Below, piece after piece: positions 26,269 through 34,524 of a DNA stretch of 64,000 nt; positions within the stretch are counted from its first letter, which is position 1; every line of letters begins with the position of its first letter. The position numbers were made by a program, and so were the translations under genes. The notes below the pieces were generated by a model. The model was not told the DNA's origin. It worked only from the letters and a program-made list of their open reading frames with translations, and ran no database searches. Location: NCBI RefSeq assembly GCF_000158175.1, contig NZ_DS999411.1:2865674-2929673 (forward strand). Reading direction: 5' to 3'. The stretch comes from Luminiphilus syltensis NOR5-1B. Lineage in GTDB: Bacteria > Pseudomonadota > Gammaproteobacteria > Pseudomonadales > Halieaceae.

Positions 26269-28158
26269 ATGTCTGTCTTCAGGCACGTATTAGCTTGGCT
26301 CGCAGTCACCCTACCCGTGTCAGCTATAGCTCAAACCACGGGCACCCTGACCTACGGGCCGTCGGCTGGGGCTGGAGGCAGTGGCGCGACCCCTGCAGAG
26401 CCTGTTCCGATTCCCTCCCTGTTCCTGTTGCCGCTGGCCGTTGCATTGGCGTTCTTCGGCTACCGGGCGCTGCGTAAGCAAGGTGGCAGGCAACTGCTGG
26501 GCGCGGTGCTGCTCGCCTCGGGCGTGAGCCTTGGCGGTATCAGCAGCCTGCACATACAGGACGCCATTGCGCAGATGATGATTGAGCTGAACCAGCCGAA
26601 CGGCGGCACGGTGGATATTCCTGTCTCGGATGCCATCTACACCAACACCTCGGGTGTGGCCCTGCAGATCGGAACGGTAACGGCACCGCCATCCTGCGCG
26701 ACCAGCGCACCTGCTGACGAGTGTGTTACGGACCTGACCCTTGAAAACGGTGAAAGCTGCAGCACGGTATATGACTGCACTCAAACCATCAGCTTCACAT
26801 CTACAGCCCCCACCGACGCCACCGCCGGTGGTGCCACTTACGCTGTGACAGCCGCTGCGACATCTGGCTTGGCGGTAACCTTCAGCACCACCAGCGCGGC
26901 CTGTTCTGTCAGTGACTCTACAGTGACCTTTGAGGCTGCTGGGGACTGCGTCATCAACGCCGATCAGGCGGGAGATGCGGACTACGACCCCGCACCGCAA
27001 GCTATGCAGACGGTGAGTGTTGGTAAGCAGGCGCAAACCATCAGCTTTACCTCGACGGCCCCCACCGACGCCACCTCCGGTGGTGGTACCTATGACGTGG
27101 CCGCCACAGCGACGTCTGGTCTGGACGTTACGTTCAGCACTACCAGCGCCGCCTGTTCTGTCAGCGGCTCCACTGTCACATTCGACGCTGTGGGTGACTG
27201 CGTCATCAACGCTGATCAGGCGGGGGATACGGACTTCTCTGCGGCCCCACAGATACAGCAATCATTCAGTGTTGCCTCGCCCGTGGTGACAGTCACGAAG
27301 ACGGCAGATGGGGCTGAGGGCATGACGCCCACGAATGCGTCCTTTACGGTGTCGCGGACGGGCGATACCACCAACCCTCTGATGGTGACCTATACATTGG
27401 CAGGAACCGCAACCGGAGTTGCTGTAGTGGCCACTCCCGATGATTTGTCTGATGATGAAGACTACACGGTAGCCAGTCTGACCCAGATTGAAATTCCCGC
27501 CGCATCGGCCACTGTTGACCTGCCGATTATTGTGTTAGGCGACGACGTCTACGATCCGAGTGAGACCGTGATTGTGACGGTGTCCGCTGGCGCTGCTTAT
27601 ACCGTCGGGACCGAGGATTCAGCGGAGGCAGCGATCACGGCTCCTGACAAGCGCCTCTTTGTGACTGCCGCTACTTTCACAGGCGATCTGCGGCCCGCTG
27701 GGGACACGGCGTCCACGAGTGGCATCGCGGGCGCGGATGCGAAGTGTGAGGCAGATGCAAACAAGCCCAACGATGGTAGTACCTACAAGGCGATGCTGGC
27801 GGGCGGGGGAAGGTCGGCAGCGCCAACCTCGACCGACTGGGTTCTGGCGGCCGACACGAAGTATTTCAGGCCGGACGCCGCGGGCACATTCATCGCTGGC
27901 ACAAATGGCAATGCGGTATTTGCTTTCCCGTTGTCGGCAGGCATTACCGCAACACCAGATCGGGATGTCTTCACGGCGCTTGATGCCGATTGGTCCAAGA
28001 GTGGGCTAGATTGCGAGGGGTGGACAACTCAGTTTCTCTTTCCAGTGAACGTTGGGCGTTCGAGCCTGCGAAACTCATTCGCCATAGACTCACCCGCGCC
28101 GGGTTCATCATTACCGTTTTGCGGTGCTCCTAACAGCCTGTATTGCGCCGAGCAGTGA
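26269..28158 (+). CDS. Surface protein: midcut-type sorting motif, repeats, Calx-beta, DUF1554
   Basis: 629 residues. A signal peptide ends at AIAQ (22). Residues 45-68 form PVPIPSLFLLPLAVALAFFG with RALRKQ after it: an IPTL/XrtH-like motif placed near the N-terminus, as in midcut-by-XrtH proteins, followed by a second hydrophobic segment. Next come two about 80-residue tandem repeats starting QTISFTSTAPTDAT, a Calx-beta domain (about 345-460) and a C-terminal DUF1554 domain from about 461 (RLFVTAATFTGDL... SLYCAEQ), a lectin-like fold with four Cys. The ATG at 26269 has GGGAG upstream. It ends 24 bases from the convergent reverse transcriptase. Probably displayed on the surface; ligand unknown. 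Confidence 0.8.
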   Translation: MSVFRHVLAWLAVTLPVSAIAQTTGTLTYGPSAGAGGSGATPAEPVPIPSLFLLPLAVALAFFGYRALRKQGGRQLLGAVLLASGVSLGGISSLHIQDAIAQMMIELNQPNGGTVDIPVSDAIYTNTSGVALQIGTVTAPPSCATSAPADECVTDLTLENGESCSTVYDCTQTISFTSTAPTDATAGGATYAVTAAATSGLAVTFSTTSAACSVSDSTVTFEAAGDCVINADQAGDADYDPAPQAMQTVSVGKQAQTISFTSTAPTDATSGGGTYDVAATATSGLDVTFSTTSAACSVSGSTVTFDAVGDCVINADQAGDTDFSAAPQIQQSFSVASPVVTVTKTADGAEGMTPTNASFTVSRTGDTTNPLMVTYTLAGTATGVAVVATPDDLSDDEDYTVASLTQIEIPAASATVDLPIIVLGDDVYDPSETVIVTVSAGAAYTVGTEDSAEAAITAPDKRLFVTAATFTGDLRPAGDTASTSGIAGADAKCEADANKPNDGSTYKAMLAGGGRSAAPTSTDWVLAADTKYFRPDAAGTFIAGTNGNAVFAFPLSAGITATPDRDVFTALDADWSKSGLDCEGWTTQFLFPVNVGRSSLRNSFAIDSPAPGSSLPFCGAPNSLYCAEQ

Positions 28159-28181
28159 TGCCCACATTCCGATACGGTAAC

Positions 28182-29201
28182 TTACGCGATAGACCTGCGG
28201 TTGTTCCATAGGAGCCCCTTTTTCGGCTCGCAGGACCTAGCACGCACCGCTAAATCCACCGATATTTCACACAGCCCACCCCTGGCCCAGCCTCGCCACC
28301 GTCGTAAGTACGCCCCAAGATAGGCCGACCTTTGCGGGTCGGCTTTCTTTTGCTCATAAAGCCGGGACAACGTACTTCGCATGTTGTCGAGGGTTTTGCG
28401 CGCCAATTGCAGTCTGTTGCGGCTAAATCGGTAACCGAGGAAATCGAATCCTCGGGCGATGTAGCCAATGCTCGTTTTGTCCGGATGCTTGGACAGCTTC
28501 AGCCGCCCCAGCACGCCATTGAGCACGGCGATGGCCCGTCGCAGTTGCCAGCGTGTTCGTGCCATCACCAAAATGTCGTCCATGTAGCGGACATAGAAGA
28601 CGTCGCGTGGCTCCAATGCGGCATCCAGCTCTTGCAGGTAAACCGCACCGAACAGTGGACTGAGTGGCGACCCGCGCCCAATGCCCCGGCGAATATCCCG
28701 GTAAAGCCCGCCATGCTCGACTGTACGGCCGATGAACTGGGACAGCAGGTTCAGGGTCCAGCGGTCATTGATATGGGCGGACAGTTGGGTCAGCAAAAGG
28801 GATTGGTCAATCGACTCGTAATACGCCTTGACGTCGGTGCGAATAACGAAGCGGAACCAGGTGCTGTTGCGCTCTACGGCGCGTACGGCGCCCTTCAGAC
28901 CGCCGTTTCCTTTGATGTGCGTGCAGCGCTTCGAAATACCAAGATGTGGCCTAATAGCCAGCGCCAGTGCTTTGGCTACCAGTGCGTCAGCGGCGCTCCA
29001 CAGGTGAATCACGGTGCCGTCGGCCCTGTGGATGCATTGCAGGGGAGAGACGCGATAACTGCTCTGGCGCAGCGCGTCCAGTATGCGCTCACGCTCGCTT
29101 TGCCAGTGAAATCGCAGGTGCCAGATGTCCGCATTATCTGGATAGTGCTGGCGCCGGTGGCAGAGCCAGAGGTAAGCGGTGTCGATGTGCTGCGCTTCCA
29201 T
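28182..29201 (-). CDS. Stand-alone reverse transcriptase
   Basis: 339 residues. RT motifs in order: RTDVKAYYESID (about 121-132, first catalytic Asp), RGSPLSPLFGA (176-186), YVRYMDDILV with the YMDD box (206-209), HPDKT (239-243) and FDFLGYRF (252-259), then a basic thumb region. There is no maturase or HNH domain, so it is not a complete group II intron protein. Motif 4 reads S-P-L-S-P rather than the S-Q of classical diversity-generating retroelements. It belongs to a proteobacterial group opening with WLCHRRQHYPDNADIWHLRFHW. It is convergent with the DUF1554 gene. Function unknown. Confidence 0.88.
   Translation of the reverse strand: MEAQHIDTAYLWLCHRRQHYPDNADIWHLRFHWQSERERILDALRQSSYRVSPLQCIHRADGTVIHLWSAADALVAKALALAIRPHLGISKRCTHIKGNGGLKGAVRAVERNSTWFRFVIRTDVKAYYESIDQSLLLTQLSAHINDRWTLNLLSQFIGRTVEHGGLYRDIRRGIGRGSPLSPLFGAVYLQELDAALEPRDVFYVRYMDDILVMARTRWQLRRAIAVLNGVLGRLKLSKHPDKTSIGYIARGFDFLGYRFSRNRLQLARKTLDNMRSTLSRLYEQKKADPQRSAYLGAYLRRWRGWARGGLCEISVDLAVRARSCEPKKGLLWNNRRSIA
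28281..28374. repeat. 94-bp direct repeat of the RT 3' end
   Basis: Same-orientation partner of 25951-26043; the pair brackets the DUF1554 gene and repeat copy 7. It includes the GCCGACC/GGTCGGC hairpin. Confidence 0.8.
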
Positions 29202-29278
29202 CGTTGTGTGAGCTTAGACGGAGGGACGCTGTTAGGCGATAGCCGACCTTCAGTAACGTCTAGCTGATCGTCTCGGTT

Positions 29279-29330
29279 GGGTCGAAAGCGGTCACTCGTC
29301 TGAAGCACCCATAATGTCCGCTATCGGCCA
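29279..29330. repeat. Palindromic repeat, copy 8
   Basis: GGGTCGAAAGCGGTCACT...TGTCCGCTATCGGCCA, 52 bp, upstream of the RT gene. The rest of 29202-29581 holds no gene I can support. Confidence 0.8.
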
Positions 29331-29581
29331 AGAGCGGAAGTGCGAGGCTTTACAAGTGGGCGACGGCTGTCACCTCGAAGCGGTCACGCGTATGGGCTAG
29401 GATCGCATATTCTTTGCTGCTGTAATCTGCCAAATGCCGCTGTTGGGAAGCCATAGATTTTCGCCTTGTGTCTGGCTAGTCTGTTGGACCGCGCTATGAA
29501 TTTAGGTGGCACGCGAAGTTGCATCAATAGCATTTTGAGAACACACTATTCTAATAACTGTAATTTAATTCAGGGTGGCTC

Positions 29582-30037
29582 ATGAATCGCATCAAAGTTT
29601 CTGCGTTGTTATTCTCAATGTTATTTTGCTCGCAGACTTTTGCGCAATCTGAAGGTTGCAATATCATAAATGGTATCGCGGTACTTCCAGCTTTTGTTGA
29701 CAGAATTAACGGCGCGCCAAGAGCCTATTTAGCTGGAGAGACTATTAGTGCCACTGCGGCAGCCCCCGGTTCGACAACAAATTTAGTCATTGAAGAAAAT
29801 GGCGTCGTTGTGGCGACTGCCGCTTTTCCAGGCACCGTTAGCTACAGAGTTCCAACTAGCGGCACGTTTACAATTGACATTGGAACTGACCCGAATGCTC
29901 AGGTGACGTTCACGAATGCTGTGTGCACTGTTCCGAGCGTTAGTGTTCCCACTACCCCTCTATGGTCTCTCGCTTTCTTGGCGCTTTCTTTACTTATTCT
30001 CGTCTATTTTGGCGTTCGCAGAAACAAGGTTGCGTAG
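29582..30037 (+). CDS. Secreted protein with C-terminal IPTL-like sorting signal
   Basis: 151 residues. A signal peptide ends TFAQS. A small beta-rich domain follows (YLAGETISATAAAPGSTTNL, with a Cys at each end), then VSVPTTPLWSLAFLALSLL plus the basic end GVRRNKVA, matching the order V-P-T-x2-P-x-W, hydrophobic helix, Arg cluster of the IPTL-CTERM signal for exosortase H. It would be processed and anchored at or released from the envelope. No other domain recognised. The ATG is preceded by GGTGG. Confidence 0.75.
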   Translation: MNRIKVSALLFSMLFCSQTFAQSEGCNIINGIAVLPAFVDRINGAPRAYLAGETISATAAAPGSTTNLVIEENGVVVATAAFPGTVSYRVPTSGTFTIDIGTDPNAQVTFTNAVCTVPSVSVPTTPLWSLAFLALSLLILVYFGVRRNKVA

Positions 30038-30098
30038 GGTCAGTTTTTCGCTAGTTGAGCACGTTGCAGGAGCTGCTGCGCGACAGTCCGCTGCTAGG

Positions 30099-30192
30099 CG
30101 AAAGCGGTCATCAATCGCGACCGCTTTGAGCGCCTCAGATGGGTCGTTAACGGACATCCGCTAGAGACGCACTGGACGGCTGCTATCGGCCA
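30099..30192. repeat. Palindromic repeat, copy 9, with extra hairpin
   Basis: A hairpin AAAGCGGTC...GACCGCTTT (30101-30127) precedes the 52-bp unit at 30141-30192. The unit differs at one position from the copy at 30795, and the two bracket a single gene. Confidence 0.82.
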
Positions 30193-30217
30193 TAAGCGAG
30201 CATCGCTTCACGGCGGT

Positions 30218-30742
30218 TCATTGCGAATTCTCTACTTCAACTTCAGCAATGATTTCGTCAATTTCGGTTCTAAATTTTGGCGGCCATTGAAAAGATTTGT
30301 AGGTCAGTGAAGCCAACGTTTTCTGTTCGAAATTACGCTTGATCGCAGAGCGTAATCTCGACCAGCTACCGTCGGGCATAAAGCCCATCTCATGCTGATA
30401 GTGAATATTGTTCCACTGCTGCCACATTGAAAGTGCGTGCAGGATACCGGCACGGTACTCCAACTCGGTCAATACTCCAGCAGATTCAGGTATATCAATC
30501 GGTAGACCTGTTACTTGATTATTGGGGTTTATTCCCTCCACTCTTAGCTCTGCGGATAGGGCTTCGGTGTTGGCAGCCCTCGCGCTGAACCCATCCGAAA
30601 GCGTCGTAGTACGCGCCTGAAACGACGCTGCTATCGCAATATCTTGAGTCTGTTTCATCTGAAGGCCGACAAAAATCAAAGACCCGACCACGGAGAATAA
30701 TCCGATAATCTCAAGCCATTCTCGAATCTTCTGTACCGTCAT
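30218..30742 (-). CDS. Membrane-anchored hypothetical protein
   Basis: 174 residues from the ATG at 30742 (GGGGT upstream); a longer frame reaches into no recognisable sequence. One N-terminal membrane segment (IIGLFSVVGSLIFVGLQM) is followed by KQTQDIAIAASFQAR and a soluble helical domain. This N-terminus is typical of an uncharacterised family frequent in marine bacteria. Framed on both sides by nearly identical 52-bp repeats, it looks like a mobile single-gene unit. Confidence 0.65.
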   Translation of the reverse strand: MTVQKIREWLEIIGLFSVVGSLIFVGLQMKQTQDIAIAASFQARTTTLSDGFSARAANTEALSAELRVEGINPNNQVTGLPIDIPESAGVLTELEYRAGILHALSMWQQWNNIHYQHEMGFMPDGSWSRLRSAIKRNFEQKTLASLTYKSFQWPPKFRTEIDEIIAEVEVENSQ

Positions 30743-30794
30743 TGGATACCCCATTCTCGCGACTGTAGTGGTAAGGCAAAGTGACGTCCACTCC

Positions 30795-30846
30795 GGGTCG
30801 TTAGCGGACATCCGCTAGAGACGCACTGGACGGCTGCTATCGGCCA
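30795..30846. repeat. Palindromic repeat, copy 10
   Basis: GGGTCGTTAGCGGACATCC...GGCTGCTATCGGCCA, 52 bp, near-identical partner of 30141-30192. Confidence 0.85.
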
Positions 30847-30967
30847 GGAGCGTAATGATTGAAAAAGCCGATCAGTCTTCCCACTTATGGCTACTTTCGA
30901 CTGATTTGATGTCCAACTTGTTATTAGTTACGCTCCTCTGACGTAGCGAATTCCCAAGTCGGGTGGG

Positions 30968-32437
30968 GTGCATGTCATGCGTACAAGTTGTTTCGGAATG
31001 CTGAGATTTTTCGCCGTAACTCTATTTCTGGTCGCGACCTGCTCTAACGCCGCGACCGTGCCGGAGTCCGCGGCCGACAATGATATGAATCCCTGCTTCG
31101 GCGACGACGGGTGGGTCAATGGTACTGGAAGCTATGATTGCGTTACACCCGCAGGATTCATTAATCACGAATTCCTAACTCCTCCAGACGGAAATAATTA
31201 CGGTGGCGGTGTTCAATTCAGCGGCGTCCCTGGTATTCAGGAAAGCATCAGTAAGAGCTACACCAATCTCGTAATCGGGCAAGAGTATGCCGTCGAGTGG
31301 TATGTCATGACGGATTTGGTACAGGGCGTCGGCCCCTCCGCGGAAGCTTGGTTTGAGGTTACCCTTTGCTCCGATACGCAGGATACGCTGCGACTCACTC
31401 CGGGACAGAGGCGGACGTGGTTTCAGGAGCGCCTCTTTTTCACTGCCGATGCCGAAACCTGTGACCTCACGTTCACCGCTCGCAATACCGACGGAGACAA
31501 CAGTAGCTGGGTGTTCCTAGACGGTGTATCGATCAGAGCCGCTGTCAGCAGTGACCTCGGTATCACCAAGACAGGGCCATCTCAGGTGGCGGCTAGCGGT
31601 GGGGTCGCAACCTTTACTATTACCGCGTCTAATGACGGTCCCGACGCGACCAGTAGCACTGTTGATATTACGGATATGTTGCCTGCAGGTATGTCGGTCA
31701 ACGGCGGTGCTGTTGGGTCGGTCTTGCTTTCCGGCGCGAATAGCGGTGAATGGACGTGCACATCGGATGCGGGAGCCCCACAAGAGATTTCGTGTAGGAG
31801 TGCAGGCGCTCTGGCCAACGGCGAGAGCAGCACTTTTAGCTACACAGCCACTGTTGCCCCGGGAGCTGGCGGTGACGAATTGACGAATACGGCGACCATC
31901 GAGCCCACTTTCGGGTCAGGAACAGAAGATCCGAATGCTTCAAACGACTCTTCATCAACAACAGTGTCGCTGTCAGCAGTTCCAATATCCGAATCGCTTT
32001 CGTCGATCAATGTAAGCGCTTCATCAGTGTTAGTTGATGACGACGTCATAATTACAGTAACCGTACGTGACTCAGCCGGCGACCCAGTTCCGGATATTTC
32101 AGTGACGATGGCTGTGGCAAGTGCATCCTTGGATACATCGGCAGTTACCATTGCCACTAGCCCCACCACGACTGATTCCAATGGTGAGGCGGCGTACACG
32201 GTCGCCAGCTCAATCGCGCAATCGGTGCAATTTCAGGCTTCGTTCAACCCCGATCTGTTCGTCACGGTCAACTGGTCTGAGCCAGCGGACCCTCCTCCGC
32301 CTCCACCAGGCCCTGCGACTCCGCCTTCGCCAGTCCCTGCTGCACCGCCGGAAGCTATTCCAGCCATGCCAATGTTTGGCTTGGGACTAACCCTGCTTGG
32401 GCTGCTGCTGTTGGCGCGGCGCAACCTTTCGACCTAA
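30968..32437 (+). CDS. Large surface protein: DUF11, Ig-like domain, IPTL-type C-terminus
   Basis: 489 residues; the start may be ATG 30968 or the ATG at 30977. A signal peptide ends CSNAATV. An N-terminal beta-sandwich domain (FINHEFLTPP... SWVFLDGVSI, choice-of-anchor-like) is followed by a DUF11 repeat (DLGITKTGPSQVAASGG... NTATI), a Big-1/invasin-like domain (VTVRDSAGDPVPDISVTM), a Pro-rich linker, and EAIPAMPMFGLGLTLLGLLLLARRN at the C-terminus: an IPTL-like signal with Arg-Arg end. Likely exosortase-sorted surface or matrix protein. Function beyond adhesion-type architecture is unknown. Confidence 0.8.
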   Translation: MHVMRTSCFGMLRFFAVTLFLVATCSNAATVPESAADNDMNPCFGDDGWVNGTGSYDCVTPAGFINHEFLTPPDGNNYGGGVQFSGVPGIQESISKSYTNLVIGQEYAVEWYVMTDLVQGVGPSAEAWFEVTLCSDTQDTLRLTPGQRRTWFQERLFFTADAETCDLTFTARNTDGDNSSWVFLDGVSIRAAVSSDLGITKTGPSQVAASGGVATFTITASNDGPDATSSTVDITDMLPAGMSVNGGAVGSVLLSGANSGEWTCTSDAGAPQEISCRSAGALANGESSTFSYTATVAPGAGGDELTNTATIEPTFGSGTEDPNASNDSSSTTVSLSAVPISESLSSINVSASSVLVDDDVIITVTVRDSAGDPVPDISVTMAVASASLDTSAVTIATSPTTTDSNGEAAYTVASSIAQSVQFQASFNPDLFVTVNWSEPADPPPPPPGPATPPSPVPAAPPEAIPAMPMFGLGLTLLGLLLLARRNLST

Positions 32438-32589
32438 TGATGCGAAATCGTACTTCCTCTGTGCTGGGATAGTTATCGCCTCTGATTTTGAATTGATATC
32501 GTGGGGTAGAACTTTCTATAGCTCTTTTAAAAGCGAAGGCGCCGACACTGATCAAGCTGGCCTCACGGAAAAGGGGCCATTGGCTGGCC

Positions 32590-32702
32590 ACCCACTGAGC
32601 GGGTCCTTCGGGTTATCGGCCATCTCTTGGGGAAGCTTGAACGTCTGCTCTCCCGATAGCGGACGTCAGAGCGGCTGGCGCTCAGTGCGTGCTATTGGCC
32701 AT
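32590..32702. repeat. Palindromic repeat, copy 11 (divergent, doubled)
   Basis: Contains ACGTCTGCTCTCCCGATAGC then GGACGTCAGAGC...GTGCTATTGGCCAT. The arms are diverged and an extra half-unit precedes. It abuts the stop of the Hcp-like gene. Confidence 0.55.
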
Positions 32703-33259
32703 CAACAGTCGTTGAATGATGCCTCTATTGTTTCGGCTGCAGAATGATCATCTTCCTGTACTGTGTAGCTGTATATGCCGCTATCGAAGCCCAACGTGAT
32801 GCGCTCCGTGACTCGCTGCCCCACACTGGCAGGCTCTGAGCCGCCCACAGCTTTGATGCTGGTGACAGTCACGTTATAAAGCGTGATCACAAGATAATCC
32901 AGATGCGCCTCACCACTGTCTTTGCGCACGGCCAGCACTGCCTCGTCGAAAACCTGCCCGGACAGTTGGGACATGATGAGCGGCGGTGACGCAGCGTCGA
33001 CGTACTTGAGGATCTCAAGGTCCTTGATGTCGCAACCGGCGCTTCTTTGCCGCGATGATGAACCCGTGCGCGAATCTGTACTGCTCTCCCAATAAAAACC
33101 GTGGACATCAATTTCCTCCTCGTGATCGACACGCTGAGATTCACCCTTGATATCGCCAATTTTTAAGTACGCCGTCAATGCAGCCGATGCTTGTGTAGAA
33201 AGCAGGGCCGTCGCCAGCAGGAATGGGAGTGTTAATTGCTTGAAGCAGGGGGTGTTCAT
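32702..33259 (-). CDS. Hcp-like secreted protein with signal peptide
   Basis: 185 residues from the ATG at 33259. A signal peptide ends STQASAAL. The mature protein has the Hcp fold signature: AYLKIGDIKGESQ at the start, a Ser/Arg loop, LEILKYVDAASPPLI, and ITLYNVTVTSI, with IYSYTVQ near the end. Hcp forms the hexameric tube of type VI secretion and normally has no signal peptide. No other T6SS gene is in the window, so this is probably an exported Hcp-fold protein with a different role. A class I c-di-GMP riboswitch precedes it. Confidence 0.75.
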   Translation of the reverse strand: MNTPCFKQLTLPFLLATALLSTQASAALTAYLKIGDIKGESQRVDHEEEIDVHGFYWESSTDSRTGSSSRQRSAGCDIKDLEILKYVDAASPPLIMSQLSGQVFDEAVLAVRKDSGEAHLDYLVITLYNVTVTSIKAVGGSEPASVGQRVTERITLGFDSGIYSYTVQEDDHSAAETIEASFNDC

Positions 33260-33439
33260 ATCAATAAGCTCCTCGGGATAAAATCCCATGGCATGTTGAA
33301 TCCTCCAGATACATCGGCGGATTTGCACAAAGAGCAAAGTCGGACGTTAGAAGCAGCTTACTTCAAGAGAGGGAGATTGCCTGCGGAGGAATTCGATGCC
33401 GGAGAGGAGCAAGCGCTCCGAAAGCCTCGGCAATTACCT

Positions 33440-33530
33440 TATGCGTTGCAATCCCGCGACCTTGGAGGCTTGCTCGGTAGGCCGGAAACTTTGCGTCCCC
33501 ACCTTTCGATGGGTTTGCCCTTGTGCATGA
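33440..33530 (-). ncRNA. Class I cyclic-di-GMP riboswitch (GEMM-I), no. 2
   Basis: Minus strand: CACAAGGGCAAACCCATC, GAAA, GGTGGGGACGCAAAGTTTCC, GGCCTACC, and 3' arm GCGGGATTGCAACGCAT, which pairs with the 5' ATGC. It matches all conserved GEMM-I segments. It lies about 180 bases upstream of the Hcp-like gene. Confidence 0.9.
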
Positions 33531-33628
33531 AGAGTAGCTCCCCCACACCCAAAATACAAGGAAACACGAATGTCCCTCTAGCACACGAGAATTCAATAGC
33601 GACAAATTAGCTGGCACTGGTTCGCAAT

Positions 33629-33680
33629 GGGTCGAAAGCAGACATCTGCTAAAGCCACTTAGTATGTCCGCTATCGGCCA
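33629..33680. repeat. Palindromic repeat, copy 12
   Basis: GGGTCGAAAGCAGACATC...ATGTCCGCTATCGGCCA, 52 bp, differing at two positions from the core at 20574-20625, 13 kb away. Confidence 0.85.
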
Positions 33681-33779
33681 GTAGCCGACTCAGTCGTTCT
33701 TCTTTCGCCCCCTGTTGTGGCTTGCCGCCGTTTCCGTCTTTCGCGAGAGCTACTCACGTAAAGTGGCGGCCGGGTCGTG

Positions 33780-34523
33780 TCACGGGCACAAGGCATCGGC
33801 TATACGACGCAATTCTGTTGCACAGGCATAAGTTTGTTCGGTGGCCGCCGCACCATTATTTATAACGATGGCGCCGCACTCGGCAGACGCTCCGGCACCC
33901 TCTACTTCAACCCCGCAAGCACCTCTAACAAGGGTGAGGGGGCGTTGCGCTCGAAAAAATATCCTGTTTTCACTAAAGCCAGAGGGGTCAGGGAGCGCGG
34001 TTACAATGCTCAAACGATAGTCATCCACGGCGTTGTCAAAAATGATACACGATGTCACGGATGTGGAAGCAGCGCCAATAATGGCATTAACTTGCGTTAG
34101 GTTGTACGGACTACACGTCAACTGGGAGCCATCTGCAACCGAAGCACATACCAACTGTCCCAGAGCGTCAAAACCCTTAGCTACCGTACTTCCAGGGCAC
34201 TGCGTGCCAATTGCATTCAAGGAACCCGCTGGACCCTGGGGTCCCGTAGCTCCTTGAGGCCCCGCTGGGCCCTGGGGTCCCGTAACTCCTTGAGGTCCAG
34301 CAGGTCCTTGGGCTCCAGCAGGTCCTTGGGCTCCAGCGGGTCCAGTAGGTCCTTGGGCTCCAGCAGGAATGCCGTCTATCGCGGATTCCAGCGCATCGAA
34401 GTTCTCATTGAACTCCTCAGCTTCAATCACATCACCATTCTTAAACGTGTTGGGCACTTGAGTTTGAGCGTAGGCCGTGAAAACCCCTGCGGCCAATACG
34501 ATGGTACATATCCACTTAAACAT
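33780..34523 (-). CDS. Collagen-like secreted protein B
   Basis: 247 residues, paralog of collagen-like protein A. A signal peptide ([13 protein letters not shown]) is followed by the same leader [20 protein letters not shown], a shorter, less regular collagen run ([16 protein letters not shown]...), and a larger C-terminal domain with six or more Cys ([23 protein letters not shown]). The start follows the upstream stop by one base (TAA-c-ATG), the same coupling as in copy A. Likely a trimeric surface or matrix fibre whose head differs from A. Confidence 0.82.
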   Translation of the reverse strand: MFKWICTIVLAAGVFTAYAQTQVPNTFKNGDVIEAEEFNENFDALESAIDGIPAGAQGPTGPAGAQGPAGAQGPAGPQGVTGPQGPAGPQGATGPQGPAGSLNAIGTQCPGSTVAKGFDALGQLVCASVADGSQLTCSPYNLTQVNAIIGAASTSVTSCIIFDNAVDDYRLSIVTALPDPSGFSENRIFFRAQRPLTLVRGACGVEVEGAGASAECGAIVINNGAAATEQTYACATELRRIADALCP

Positions 34524-34524
34524 G

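Noticed and set aside
28182-29201. Classical diversity-generating retroelement or group II intron
   Set aside because: No SQ in motif 4, no accessory Avd gene, no proven template/variable repeat; no maturase, HNH or intron RNA domains.
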